This document shows positions 1 through 11,417 of a stretch of DNA of 64,000 bases, piece by piece. The first letter of the stretch is position 1, and every line of letters starts with the position of its first letter. A program made the translations under genes and the position numbers. Under the pieces are notes generated by a model. The model was not told the DNA's origin. It ran no database searches and worked only from the letters and a program-made list of their open reading frames with translations. The DNA comes from Arbacia lixula (taxonomy: Eukaryota > Echinodermata > Echinoidea > Arbacioida > Arbaciidae). The DNA is taken from the NCBI GenBank assembly GCA_963669155.1, contig OZ022589.1:13510892-13574891 (forward strand), read 5' to 3'.

Positions 1-295
1 AAAATTTATGTATTGTTCATTTTAGAAACTTGCTGAAAGTTATTTGCCCTAAAATGATCCACATTTGGAGTAATTACTGATTAAATCCCAAATTCTCAAC
101 ATGTTCGGGCCGAACAATTTCGGGATTTGGGATTTAATCCCTAATCAGTCAAAATGTGGATCATTTGAGGGCAAATAACTTTCAGCAAGTTTCTAAAATG
201 AATAAGACATAAAATTTAGACCATTGGCAAGAAGATTGCTCACGACCACCTTTTGAAGGCTTTTTTGTCTTCCCAGTACAGTATATTCCCTTTAA
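1..295. repeat. TTAA-flanked foldback element, copy 1 (left end cut by window)
   Basis: This is a long imperfect palindrome centred near position 115: the sequence around 44-90 is repeated in inverse around 140-190. The right end reads CCCAGTACAGTATATTCCC followed by TTTAA. The same family occurs complete at 2321-2690 and 39609-39981, where the ends are AGGGCATATACTGTACTGG inside flanking TTAA. No coding potential was seen. A TTAA target suggests a piggyBac-type non-autonomous element, which is inference from the target site only. Confidence 0.8.
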
Positions 296-1287
296 AAGGT
301 TTGTGAAGCTGTGACTGAGATTACATACATGGTATGGTAAGGATACACTGCTGATTCCTGATGAGTTCCATGGCTTTTGCAAATGAGACACCCTGTCTTT
401 AACCCTTTGTTTGGCAGGCAAATTGGTCTGTATTCATTTGTGCAGAAATGCCTCAGTGGCACATAAAGAGTGAATGGTGACATTTTTGCACTTTGATTAT
501 TGCGCACTTTGACAGTGCGAATAATACACAGTGAAACATGCTGTACGAACCATCTGTATAGAAAGTTCACCTTGGTATAAAGAACACATGTATGGTTTCT
601 TACTTTCCTGTGAGCAATGTCTTTTTATTGAAGCCTGGATCAAAGTAGCTTGTACATGAAATCATATGCTCTTAAAACCGTGTTCTGACTGGGAGAGAGC
701 AGCTTTTGACTGACCAATATCACAGCCACGGAAAGTTGTATCGATGTGAAATTTCACATGGGGAGAGGGGAAAGGTTCAATAATGCAGTGTGGCTACATC
801 TACATTTTTGTAAATCAAAATCTATGCAACTTAGATGCATATTTTACAAATTTAATTGTGTTTCATAAAAGCGATTCCATGAAGGTCAAATTTGTTTTGT
901 ATTATACCGTGTAGCATAATCAACAATGCCATGTCAAAAAAAATTGAAATTATAGATCATGCCTTACTTACATATTTTACTGCTTATTTAATTTCTCATG
1001 TATTCTATTGTTTTTTCCAAAATTTTCTCTTTTTTATGATTTTTTTGTTTTTTATTCAAGCAAAACGCCTAGAAGGCACAATTGCAGTGATATAGAGCAG
1101 TATAGGAAAAGCAGTAATTTGTGCACAACCCATGCGAAGTCTCACTTTTTGTCAGATTTTGGTCTCTCGTGCGATTACATAATGTCGCCTAACCTCTGAA
1201 CAGATTGACTTGACTGTATGCTGCATGGTTATAAACCTATGATTATTTGACTTAAAAAGCAATGATTTTTTCCACTATTTTTTTCAG
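296..1287 (+). other. Intron of the MADF-like gene, no recognised content
   Basis: AT-rich sequence between the foldback element and the acceptor at 1287. It ends in a T-rich tract and TTTTTTTCAG, consistent with an intron whose 5' exon lies outside the window. I see no gene or RNA here. Confidence 0.45.
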
Positions 1288-3189
1288 TTGCACGACTCAC
1301 AACCTGGTTCAAGAGCCTCCGTGATATCTTCACCAAGCTGGACCGTGGGAACAGGGGGAAGTCAGGGGAACAAGGTCTCCTGACCGAGAGAGAGATATGG
1401 ATTAAGAACTCATTCTCGTTCCTCCGAAAGACTGTCCGCCACCGTCCTGGGTCTGCTAACAAAGGAGTAAATATGTCTTTTCCCATTAAAGCAAGCTCTG
1501 TTATGACATCATGTTAGAACAAGGCAATCCTCCTGGGTCCAATTACAAACCAATCACGAGAGAGGTTTACGTTACACCACGTTTAAGTCCTGGGAGGACT
1601 GAGATGAGAAAACGTGGATAGAATTGAAGGTGAAATGGAAAGGCGAGAAAGTGGAGATTTGAAAGTAGAGTATTCTTTCGAAATGAGTGTAGTCCTAAAA
1701 AGGACTGTAAACCAGAAAGCGTGAAGAGCTGATGAGTAGAGAGGTAGACTCGACCGTTTCGGGCAGATTTCGGGCAGATTGACTGTCCGTCTTCACTCCT
1801 GAAGAAGGACAGTCAATCTGCCCGAAACGTCGGGTCTACCTCTCTTCTCTTCTCCTTGTGAGTGGTGTTGCGACCACACATTTTTTTACACTGGGGTCAA
1901 CCTAGTTACCAAGTTCCCTCCACCGACTTCCCAGTGGTTAGATTTTGCAGATTGCAGAGGAATTGCCAACCTCGCCCAGGGTTTAATTGCTTTCCTGTAA
2001 CAAGTATCCCATTGACTTATTAATAGAGTAAGTCTGGCCTGAAGCTCAGTGGGAACATTCTGGATGGAACCTTGATCATAATAGAGACTTTTGATATCTG
2101 TGTTCGTTTCTTCATTGGATCCCTACCCTAATCCAAACATATTTTGGTTTCCTTATCCACTTTCAACATTCTGACCAGTCTAGCATTTACTTAGTAAGTG
2201 ATGGCAGCCATTTGTAGTTTATGATCATTCCTGAATGGATCTCCTACAGTAGCGGGTGCAGGCAGCGCCATGATGCTGTTCATAGAGAATTTTGATTGGT
2301 CTGGCAATGTGACCACAGCATTAAAGGGCATATACTGTACTGGAAAGGCAAAAAAGCCTTCAAAATGTAATTGTTAGCAATCTTCTTGCCAATGGCTTTA
2401 AATTCATGTATTGTCCATTTTAGAAGCTTGCTGAAAGTCATTTGCCCTCAAATGATCCATATATGGAGTAATTAATGATTAATGATTAAATCCTCAAAAT
2501 GTTTGGGCCAAACATTTTGAGGATTTGTGATTAAATCACTCATTACTCCAAATGTAGATCATTTGAGGGCAAATGACTTTCAGCAAGCTTCTAAAATAGA
2601 CAATACATGAATTTAAGACCATTGGCAAGAAGATTGCTAACAATTACATTTTGAAGGCTTTTTTGCCTTCCCAGTACAGTATGTATGGCCTCTAATATCT
2701 CAAACATCATCACCATCACCATATTTTCTTTTGTTTACTTAAAAAATGAATGATTATTCATGATGTGTACATTTCATATTTTGTATTCTACCTTATGATT
2801 TGCCCCTGCAGATTGAGACCATGACAGCAAAAGAGAAGTTTATGCCGAGTGTAGCAGAAGCAGAGGTAATATGGAACATTGATGATAATGATGAGTCCAT
2901 GTCCCCAGCAAGTATTCCCAAACACATGGGACGAGGAAAGAGGACAATCTCTGCCCCGGGTGAAGAAGAAGCCTTGCAAGCCCTCCAACGTCGTGTCGCT
3001 GAGTCCGAAGCGGCCCTGGAAGCCATGAAGTCGTCAGCTCTCCAGCCAATCACTAGCCGTGCAGCCTTTGCGAACTATGTTCATGACAGTCTCCTCTCCA
3101 TGAGTGACCGGCACTTCAAGAGGGCCCGCAAAGAGATGAATAGGTTGCTAACTTCCTTGATGGATGAGGAGGAGGAGGAGGACGGGTGA
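1288..3189 (+). CDS. MADF/Myb-SANT-like DNA-binding protein, last two exons (5' partial)
   Basis: Exons are 1288-1466 and 2812-3189, joined in phase 0 (acceptor TTTTTCAG, donor GGA|GTAAAT, acceptor CCCTGCAG, stop TGA at 3187-3189). The first exon enters in phase 1, so at least one upstream exon is missing. It encodes LTTWFKSLRDIFTKLDRG and then WIKNSFSFLRKTVRHRPG, the spacing of aromatic and basic residues seen in MADF/Myb-SANT-like domains of invertebrate transposon-related or BESS-type regulators. The second exon encodes an acidic linker, a short coiled-coil-like stretch (ALQALQRRVAESEAALEAM) and a C-terminal segment (FANYVHDSLLSMSDRHFKR) resembling a BESS-like tail, ending in EEEEEDG. The role is presumably sequence-specific DNA binding in the nucleus. 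Domain assignment is by eye. A domesticated Harbinger-type DNA-binding partner is an alternative. Confidence 0.6.
1745..1850. repeat. Hairpin-forming repeat with CCCGAAACGTCGGG
   Basis: GGGCAGATTGACTGTCC and its inverse flank an 18-nt spacer that contains CTGAAGAA. The outer arms (AGAGAGGTAGAC and GTCTACCTCTCT) also pair. The GAAGAAGG...CCGAAACGTCGGG layout is common in interspersed repeats of marine animals, sometimes in Penelope-like elements. Class not settled. Confidence 0.5.
2321..2690. repeat. TTAA-flanked foldback element, copy 2
   Basis: The element begins TTAAAGGGCATATACTGTAC and runs as a near-perfect palindrome (arms 2325-2510 and 2515-2690) to CCCAGTACAGTATGTATGGCC. The right end has drifted and lost its TTAA. 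It lies in the intron between the two MADF-like exons. Confidence 0.85.
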
Positions 3190-4390
3190 AGCCCTGCCCC
3201 TCTTTGTGTGAATTTCCAACACTTCAAGAGGTTCAGGACAGATGTGAGCAGGTTGCAAGCTTTCATGATGGAGGAGGAGGAGGATGACAGGGGTGTGGCC
3301 TCACCCCTCTGTTAATGACCAATATTTCAAGAGGTTGAGCACAGATGTGAACAGATTGCTAGCTTTCATGGTGGAGGAGGAGAATGACAGGGGTGTGGCC
3401 TTACCCCTCTGTTAATGACCAACATTTCAAGATGTTCAGGACAGATGTGAGCAGGTTGCTAGCTTTCATGGTGGAGGAGGAGGAGGATGACAGGGGTGTG
3501 GCCTTACCCCTCTGTTAATGACCATTTCAAGAGGTTGAGTACAGATGTGAGCAGGTTGCTAGCTTTCATGGTGGAGGAGGAGAATGACAGGGGTGTGGCC
3601 TTACCCCTCTGTTAATGACCGTTTCAAGAGGTTGAGTACAGATGTGAGCAGGTTGCTAGCTTTCATGATGGAGGAGGAGGAGGATGACAGGGGTGTGGCC
3701 TCACCCCTCTGTTAATGACCAATATTTCAAGAGGTTGAGCACAGATGTGAACAGATTGCTAGCTTTCATGGTGGAGGAGGAGAATGACAGGGGTGTGGCC
3801 TTACCCCTCTGTTAATGACCAACATTTCAAGATGTTCAGGACAGATGTGAGCAGGTTGCTAGCTTTCATGGTGGAGGAGGAGGAGGATGACAGGGGTGTG
3901 GCCTTACCCCTCTGTTAATGACCGTTTCAAGAGGTTGAGTACAGATGTGAGCAGGTTGCTAGCTTTCATGATGGAGGAGGAGGAGGATGACAGGGATGTG
4001 GCCTTACCCCTCTGTTAATGACCAACATTTCAAGAGGTTCAAGACAGATGTGAGCAGGTTGCTAGCTTTCATGGTGGAGGAGGAGGAGGATGACAGGGGT
4101 GTGGCCTTACCCCTCTGTTAATGACCGTTTCAAGAGGTTGAGTACAGATGTGAGCAGGTTGCTAGCTTTCATGGTGGAGGAGGAGAATGACAGGGGTGTG
4201 GCCTTACCCCTCTGTTAATGACCGTTTCAAGAGGTTGAGTACAGATGTGAGCAGGTTGCTAGCTTTCATGCTGGAGGAGGAGGAGGATGACAGGGGTGTG
4301 GCCTTACCCCTCTCTTAATGACCAACATTTCAAGAGGTTGAGTACAGATGTGAGCAGGTTGCTAGCTTTCATGGTGGAGGAGAAGGATGA
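3190..4390 (+). repeat. Tandem array (12 copies, 96-106 bp) derived from the end of the preceding coding exon
   Basis: Each unit contains TTTCAAGAGGTTGAGTACAG, GCAGGTTGCTAGCTTTCATG, a GGAGGAGGAGG run and CCCCTCTGTTAATGACC. Copies start near 3221, 3325, 3423, 3524, 3620, 3724, 3822, 3924, 4026, 4126, 4222 and 4326. The founder is visible in the coding exon at about 3110-3205 (HFKRARKEMNRLL...EEEEEDG then stop). The array therefore grew from the terminal exon into the 3' UTR. A 400-bp higher-order period is present: 3261 onward matches 3661 onward. Confidence 0.9.
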
Positions 4391-4541
4391 CATACTATGA
4401 TGATGATTTCTACATACAAACATATGGTGCACCACATTGCTTACAGCAAGCACGGTTAAAACTATAACAAAATTTTGTTGTAACGAGCATATCCTGTTGA
4501 CCCCAAGACATTCTTTGGCCTTTCATGACACCAGCAACTGC

Positions 4542-5215
4542 TTATTTCTGTTCCTGCAGCTCTTTAACCTGCCTCCCCAAATCATTTCCGAAGAGATAAT
4601 TAGTAACAGGATTCGAAGGTTTGCATAGTTGAGCACAGTTAGCATCAAGTTCTGGTTTGATCAGATCCCTTCTGACCTGATTGAGCTCGTAGTTGGCATG
4701 GCCCAACAAACCTAAGGCATTATTTTGGTCTTCTGTGAGTGTGGCTGCCTCCAAAGTAGTTGCAAAGGCAGTAATGCCAGCCGCGAGAGCCTTCCCAACC
4801 TTCTGAAGTTTCAGATCCCTTGTACGAGTAGGAGTAGAGAGATTCTCCCAGACGGTAGGATTAACCTTCAGTGTTTTCATGGGTACACAGTTCCCCGGCA
4901 TGGGGTACTTCTTGTAAGTTTCATCAAGGGCAGTCTCATCAAGGGGCTCCTGCAGATAAAATCTCGCTGTGTTAGCTATTTCCTCATCTAGGTGTTCACC
5001 AACCCTGGTCGGTACAGCAAATTTAGCTGCAAACACAGGAATTTTTCGGGTGGCTTTGCCACATTCTCAGAGTTGGAAGGGAGCCTTCAGATTCAGCTTG
5101 TCCAGCTATGATGGAATCATCATATTCGTAATCCAGATCACCCTCAGTTCCCATAAAATCCAAGTCATTGGCGGCTCCTGCCGCCGGAGGCAGCTGCAAT
5201 TCTATTTCTGACCCC
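4542..5215 (-). pseudogene. gag-like retroelement ORF fragment, frameshifted
   Basis: Reading the minus strand, an acidic N-terminal stretch (…GTEGDLDYEYDD…) runs from about 5205 to a frameshift near 5080. It continues as about 170 codons to a stop at 4542 (TRKIPVFAAKFA, then GEHLDEEIANTARFYL, VNPTVWENLS, SNPVTNYLFGNDLGRQVKEL). The KFA...GEPL-like opening and the PVT.xLFG.DL ending resemble ORF1/gag-like proteins of DIRS-type tyrosine-recombinase retroelements of aquatic animals. That likeness is from memory of the family and is not a database result. Neither reverse transcriptase nor recombinase is present, so this is a fragment. It sits inside the pogo-like element. Confidence 0.5.
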
Positions 5216-5398
5216 CGAGGGGAAAGTTGTGATTATATATCAAGATTGGATGATGTGTTAAAGAAAAAAATAAATGCCCTTTTCAGCTTTGAAGATGTGT
5301 GTTTCCAATCCCTTTTTTTCAGTTTGATAACACATGTTTCCAAGACGAATGTGGATATCAAATCAAAACATAGTAAAACATAATCACACACATTCCAA

Positions 5399-5435
5399 TT
5401 TTTTTTTTTTTTTTTTTTTTTTTGGGGGGGGGGGG
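5399..5435 (+). repeat. Homopolymer T then G tract
   Basis: About 24 T followed by about 12 G immediately upstream of the Helitron-like element start. Confidence 0.9.
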
Positions 5436-6933
5436 TCTAATGCCTCCGCCATGAAATGGCCGGAGGCATTATGTTTTGGGGTTGTCCGTCCGTCCATCCG
5501 TCCCAAATCCGTTTAGGCAATGTCTTGAGAACCGTTAACCAGATTTATTTCAAACTTGGTACATATGTGTATTGTATAAAGTCAATCAAGTGTGTAAAAT
5601 TGGGGTCAAATCTGATGGAGGTCAAAGGTCAATTAAACATGGTACAAAGATGGATCACTACTTGGGGGTAGACTAGTGACATATTTGGTTAAATTCATGA
5701 AAGGTCAATGAACTTTGTTAAAAATTGCAAAAAAGTTAGCTTTTTCACAATAGATCCAAATCCATAGATGCAATTCTCATTAAACATGGTACAAAGATGG
5801 ATCACTACTTGGGGATAGACTGGTGACATTTTTGGTAAAATTCCTGATAGGTCAGAGGACAAAGGTCTATGAACTTTGCCAAAATTGGCTAAAAACTGCC
5901 TCAAACTTTATATATTTCACAATAAATCCAAATCCAATGGCACATTTCCAACCAAACATAGTGAAAAGATAGATCACTACTGGTGATATTTTTGGTGAAA
6001 TTGCCGGAAGGTCAGAGGTCAAAAGTCAATGAACTTTGCAAATATGTATACTTTTCACCATAAACCCAAATCCAATAGTGCAATTCTAACCAAGCATGGT
6101 ACAGAATGGTTCATTTCATGGAGGTAGTCTGGTGAAAGTTTGGGTAAAATTCCAGAAAGTTCAAGGGTCAAAGGTCAATGAACTTTGCCAAGAATTAGCT
6201 AAAAATTGCCCCCAAAGTGATATTTTTCCAAATAAATCCAAATCCAATGGTGCAATACCAACCAAACATGGTGCAAAGATGGATCACTTCTTGGGGGTAG
6301 ACTGATGTCATTTTGGTGATATTTCTCAAAAGTCAGAGGTCAAAGGTCAATGAACTTTACCAAAATTGGCTATTTTTCATATTAAATCCAAATCAAATGA
6401 TTTACTTCAAACCAAACATGGTACTGAGATGTATCACTTCATGGAGATAGACTAGTAAAAGTTTGGGAAAGGTCAAAGGTTTATGAACTTTGCCAAGAAT
6501 TAGTTAAAAATTGACCCCACACTTATATTTTTCACAAAAAATCAAAATCCAATTAAATTCCAACCAAACATGGTACAAAGATTAATCACTTCATGGAGAT
6601 AGACTGATGGCATACTATTTGATAAAATCCTTTCAAGTTCAGAGCTCAAAGGTCAGTGAATTTTGGCAAAATTTTCCTAATTTTCAACAAACTTGATACA
6701 GGGATGGATTTAGACAGACTTGTTGGATTGGAAGTCAATGGAGTAAGAGGTCAAAGGTCAATGAACATCGCCAAACTTGGCTAAACGTTGAAAAACAATT
6801 ATATTTTCATTTCACATAGGAATTGAATAGTGCATTGCCCACCAAACTACACATTTTCTGAGAATAAATCTAAATAAAGCTACAACGAGGCGGAGGCATA
6901 TTTATCAGCTGCATGGCAGTCGAATTGCTCTAG
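5436..6933 (+). mobile_element. Helitron-like non-autonomous element with degenerate internal repeats, copy A
   Basis: The 5' end is TCTAATGCCTCCGCC with a hairpin (ATGCCTCCGCC...GGCCGGAGGCAT), then a GTCC-type microsatellite (GTCCGTCCGTCCATCCGTCC). The interior is about eight diverged repeats of roughly 150-190 bp built around CAAAGGTCAATGAACTTTG. The 3' end reads GGCGGAGGCATATTTATC, a stem-loop region, GGCAGTCGAATTGCTCTAG and then T. A terminal hairpin about 10 nt before CTAG is the Helitron 3' signature, and the AGGCATA subterminal inverted repeats fit Helentron-type relatives. No Rep/helicase is encoded. Confidence 0.65.
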
Positions 6934-7022
6934 TTTATTCTGTTTGGATACAACAAGGTTTCGTTAAAATGAGGAAAAAGCCCTAGTCCCGACGACCTTG
7001 TTCTATCTCGAGTGAGCTGTAC

Positions 7023-10000
7023 ATTTTTGGATATGAGATTTTGGCAATACTTCAGTGTCTGCCCAGGAGGGCAGAGGCATACCAGTCGACTGGCCCAGGC
7101 AAATTTCTCTAGTGTTTAAGTGCAGTAGAGCATGTATGCCTGTAAAAATTCTGTTTTTTTTTAAACATGTAGTTAAAAGGGATCTGTCCCATCGCAAACT
7201 GGAGGCTGAATCATAAATCATGTTCCATTTATACATGTTTATCACCTTTTTCATTCCATGTCAGTAATGTAACAAATTACATGATTAGTTATATGAGAGT
7301 ATATTAAAAGTGATACGACTTTTTAATTGATCTTTGAAAGAGGATTTTTCTGTACATGCTGTTAAGTATTTTATTAGGTCTTGTGAGACAGAGAGAGAGA
7401 GAGAGAGAGAGAGGAAGAAAGAAGTTTGGAGAGCAAATAGATCATGATAGGGGAGAAAGAGAGAGAACTTAAAGAGCTGGAGAGGGGGAATTAGGTCTTG
7501 GAGAAGGAGAGGGAGAGGTCTTGTAAGACAGAGAGAGAAAGAAAGAAGTTTGGAGAGCAATAAAATTATGATTGGGGAGAAAAAGAGAAAAGAGAGCTGT
7601 AACAGGCACATAGAGAGAGTTGAATAAGCAGGCCGTGAACAGTGCTATATATGCCTTAGTGAGAAAGATTGGGGGGGGGGGGGGGGGGGTGATAGGAACA
7701 AATATGAAGGAAGAACTTCCGGAGAGAAAGAGATCAAAAATAGAGAGGACAGATTGAGAAAGAGTATATGGAATTGAAAGAAGTTTTTTAAAAACAATGA
7801 GTAAGGGAAAATTTTTATAATTTAGATAATGGAACATCATGAGACACACACACACACACTTATTTTCATGATGGTAGAGATTTCCACTCAAAGTATTACC
7901 ATCATTACAACACGCAAGTCCAAAATATTAATCAAACTCTAGGCAAACCCAATTTCTACAAACATTAAACGATGGAGGAGAATAAAGCCTGTATCAAGTA
8001 CAGAATTCGATTTAGAATCGGATTTTGATTGAGAGATTTGTGCAGCAAATGTAATTTAGTGACATTCTGTGTGAACAATGTTTTTCTCACAAATTATCTG
8101 AAATCAGTTTCACTCACTTTTAATTCATCACATTCATTGCTCTCTTTCCCCTCATTTTCTCTGCATGGTTGCTCGGACACAAGACTCTGTCCATGTGCGT
8201 GAATATTTTGTACCCAGTGTTGGAGCTACATGTAGTTAAGCTGCTACATGTTTTTAATCATGAAGTCAACATGTAAAAACATAGTAAGGCAGTATATATA
8301 TATATGTATGTATAAATGATTTTTTTTTTCATAAAAATTGTACGTATACAAAACTATAAAAAAAAAAAAAAAAGCACATACAGTTAATGTAAATTATGCA
8401 GTGTTAAACTTCTCCAAAAGAATGGTTGGGAGTACATTAACCCTAGTATCTCAAGCATGTCTGAGTGTTGTTATATCTCATTGTATGTACAAAGTTAAAT
8501 ATATATGAAATAATGCATAAAACAATGGCATATTCATTGACGATTGATACACACAACTGGTTCTCTTTACATGTCATTATCAAACAGTCAATGGCTTTGG
8601 AAATGGAAGAAAAAACTTCAAATGAATATAAGAAAAATGGGCAATTATGGTACTGGCCACTATTACACAGATTTATTTGCTTTATAAAATATGCATATAC
8701 ACTGTAATGTAAGTTATTTTGCATCTCTATTTTGTTATTCCTGATATTTAAATGACCATAAATCTTAACACGAAAGCCACAAAGACATGTTTAGATGACC
8801 TGCTATATTGCACAAGAATGTTATATTACATTTCCCCAAATAGTCAACTTCACATTGTCACACTAGTTATCAAACCAATCCACTGAAAAATATTGCGAAA
8901 AAAGTAAATACAAATTGGTCAGCACAAGAAAGACATAAACTGGAAGCACGTTGCAATAGTGTGGAACATATTTCATATTTCAAAAATATATTCTAAGGTT
9001 ATATTTAAGTACATGTACTATGATATTAAATAAGTTAAATACAATATGCTCACATTAGGATTTAACGCTGAATTCAATGAGAGCCGATTAAAAAAAAAGC
9101 TTTAAAGACAGCCCGTCCCTTTTGCAGATCACCACAAAACCATCGAAACATTGGCAAAACATATAGAGAAGTCTTAGCAAGCCATATATTCATAATTTGA
9201 AACTGATACATAGTGTAAAATTCAAATAATGCACGTAAACAACGTCTGATTAATAGTCTTTGCCTCAGGCTCTTAGCAGTTTGTGTTGACATATCTGCTT
9301 TATTAATTAATCTGTTTATTAAATTATAAAACGCATTATGAAAAAAATTGTTCTATAGAAGGAATCATCTCCATAGTTTGGTAATTACTCATAAAATTAT
9401 AAATTATTACTCATAAAATTAGGATTTCACACATGCATAATAACCACATAGATACTGTAACGAAGACTAATACTTTTTTCGTAGTACGAAAAAAGTCGGT
9501 TTAAAATTTAACGGCTGAATTTTTTTACATATACAGAAAGCTTCAACATGCTATATTCTTAGAAAGGGTCCTGAATCACACTTTCTTCAATTTACGATCG
9601 TGATAGACGATTTCAAATTTTAAGCTTGCAAAAGGGACGGACAATCTTTAAAGACTGAATACAAGTATGTTCACCTTGTAAAAAAAGAAAGAAAGAAGGT
9701 TCAGTAAAATTAGGTAAAAATGACTCACAAGCAATGTGGAAGATCTTCAAAATTACACAGAAGCAGTGTGGTAGTGATTTCCAAGTTTAGTAAGAAAGAA
9801 AATCACTACCATACATGAAGAAAGTCTTAAATGTGTGAACACTTCACTGCTTGGACTGATTGGAAGACCTGTGTGAACAAGCCCACTAGGAGTGTGAACA
9901 CGCTTTCAGAGTTGTATCTCCAACAAGAATTGTCAATCAGACCAGGTGTTGGGAAGGAGAAGAAACTCAAGCATAATAAATTCAAACATCTATGGATACT

Positions 10001-11180
10001 AAAGCGTGCAATGAATTTCAAAAGCATTCCACAACCACTACAATGCTCTGATGTCCCATGCTCAGCACATTTAGCTGATGTCAACTTGGAAAGAAATATC
10101 TTTTATTCCCTAGTTACGCTCTTGAAGCTGTGTTTCTTATCACATTATTTTGCAATTTTCAAGAAAGTTATAAGGGCAACACCATTAAAGATCCTGTACT
10201 CCGCCTTCTTCCAAAAGATTATGGAATGATGAATAAATAGAGGTATAAGATAATTTTCTTGCTCACAAAATTGACACATTCCTTCACTTTCCAGATTTTT
10301 CTGGAAATGTGGAATTCAATCATTATCAAACCGGTATCTTAAGCTGTGTATTGTCATGAACAGAGTTTGCATGCATTCCATGCAGCTGAGACATTTTACT
10401 TGAAAAACCTGTTTATCTTTGTTCACTGAAACATATATCTGCTTTGCTCACAACACGATACACGCCATCCAACAGAACTGGACAAGCATAATGAGACTCT
10501 ACATATCTTTTGTTCTCTTTAAGAAGCCGTTGCTACACAAGCATGTTCGTAATTCTTAATACACCTGAGAAGCACATGCTGAGAACATATAACTTTTCGG
10601 CAGTGCTAATTAGCATGGGTTCAAAAGAAAGATGATTGATTCATACCCGTCCTTAACAATATCCCTGATCAGACCTTGGGCCCGTTTGTTGTCGGCTGCC
10701 ATTCAGGAAGTACGATGGCAGAATACAGGAAGTGTCTCTTTCCTCCTCAAAAGTGCACATTGACATATTCAGTTACTAGTACATGTCATCCTCAACATTT
10801 AAGGTCCATTTTTAACCACTTTGTGGTGTTGGGCCGTTCATTTCCTTGATGGCTCTCCTCCACACTGTCCTGCCATTTGGGTCAATGTGAGGAATGTTCA
10901 ACATTTTCCTGTCATCAACATTTATATGACAAAGTATATTTGTTTGTGCATCATATATTTTGAGGTATGTTAGAATTACATAGTGGATTACAAAATGAGA
11001 TATCAATATTAGAGATATGTTAGAACTATGACATGGATTGCAAAAAAAAAAATGGCAATATATCACATATTTTCCCTCCTGATATGCAACCACATTCAGT
11101 CCATGAGTAATCATATGATTAGACTAAACATGAAATATATAATACACCATATAATATAAAATAATGAGTTTTTGCTGGCA
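7023..11180. other. Intergenic stretch without recognisable gene
   Basis: AT-rich DNA between the pogo-like element and the 3' end of the UBL-VWA gene. It holds purine-rich tracts (GA repeats at 7388-7413 and GAGA-type sequence to 7620), a G run at 7671-7690, a CA run at 7848-7858, an A run at 8359-8374 and scattered palindromic bits such as TTTTTTCGTAGTACGAAAAAAG at 9475-9495. A 132-codon ORF at 9831-10229 has no domain I recognise and I do not call it a gene. Confidence 0.6.
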
Positions 11181-11411
11181 GTTTATTCTCAATACCTAAA
11201 ATTAACCCAGTTTGAATATCAAAATGTCACTGAAATACAAAAAGGCCAAAAGTTCTCTTTCTGTTTACCTCCTCTGACTGATATGCCTCCGCAAAAAGAT
11301 TGCCAGATGGCATTTTTCATTCAACATCACAACATAGTTTTCTTTCATCTTGGAGTACAAGGGAGCTTGAATCTTGTGAGCAGCTTCAAGAAAAGTCCAG
11401 AGATTTTCTTC

Positions 11412-11417
11412 TTTATT
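11412..11417 (-). promoter_or_regulatory. Candidate poly(A) signal touching the stop codon
   Basis: The minus strand reads TAG AATAAAG: the stop codon (11418-11420) is followed at once by AATAAA. A second AATAAA lies at 11181-11186, about 230 nt further on, and may be the one used. Confidence 0.4.

Larger units (their letters stand above)
4410..7022. mobile_element. pogo-like non-autonomous element, broken by two insertions
   Basis: Sequences at 4410-4520, 5225-5395 and 6940-7022 match the left part, inner part and right end of the intact element at 14949-15989. Shared features are ATGGTGCACCAC, the GGATGATGTGTT block and the end reading CCCGACGACCTTGTTCTATC then AGTGAGCTGTA. The gag-like fragment (4542-5215) and a Helitron-like element (5436-6933) separate these pieces. 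Assignment to pogo/Tc1-mariner rests on the ATAACGAGG-type termini and TA target of the sister copy. Confidence 0.6.

Noticed and set aside
1729..1830. Hammerhead ribozyme core (CTGATGAG and CGAAAC)
   Set aside because: The bases that should form stem II do not pair next to the core; the CGAAAC belongs to a longer outer hairpin.
2793..3053. Minus-strand ORFs opposite the MADF-like last exon
   Set aside because: Shadows of the plus-strand exon, which has correct splice borders and domain-like sequence.
9831..10229. 132-codon plus-strand ORF
   Set aside because: No recognised motif, no splice context, and an overlapping open frame on the other strand.
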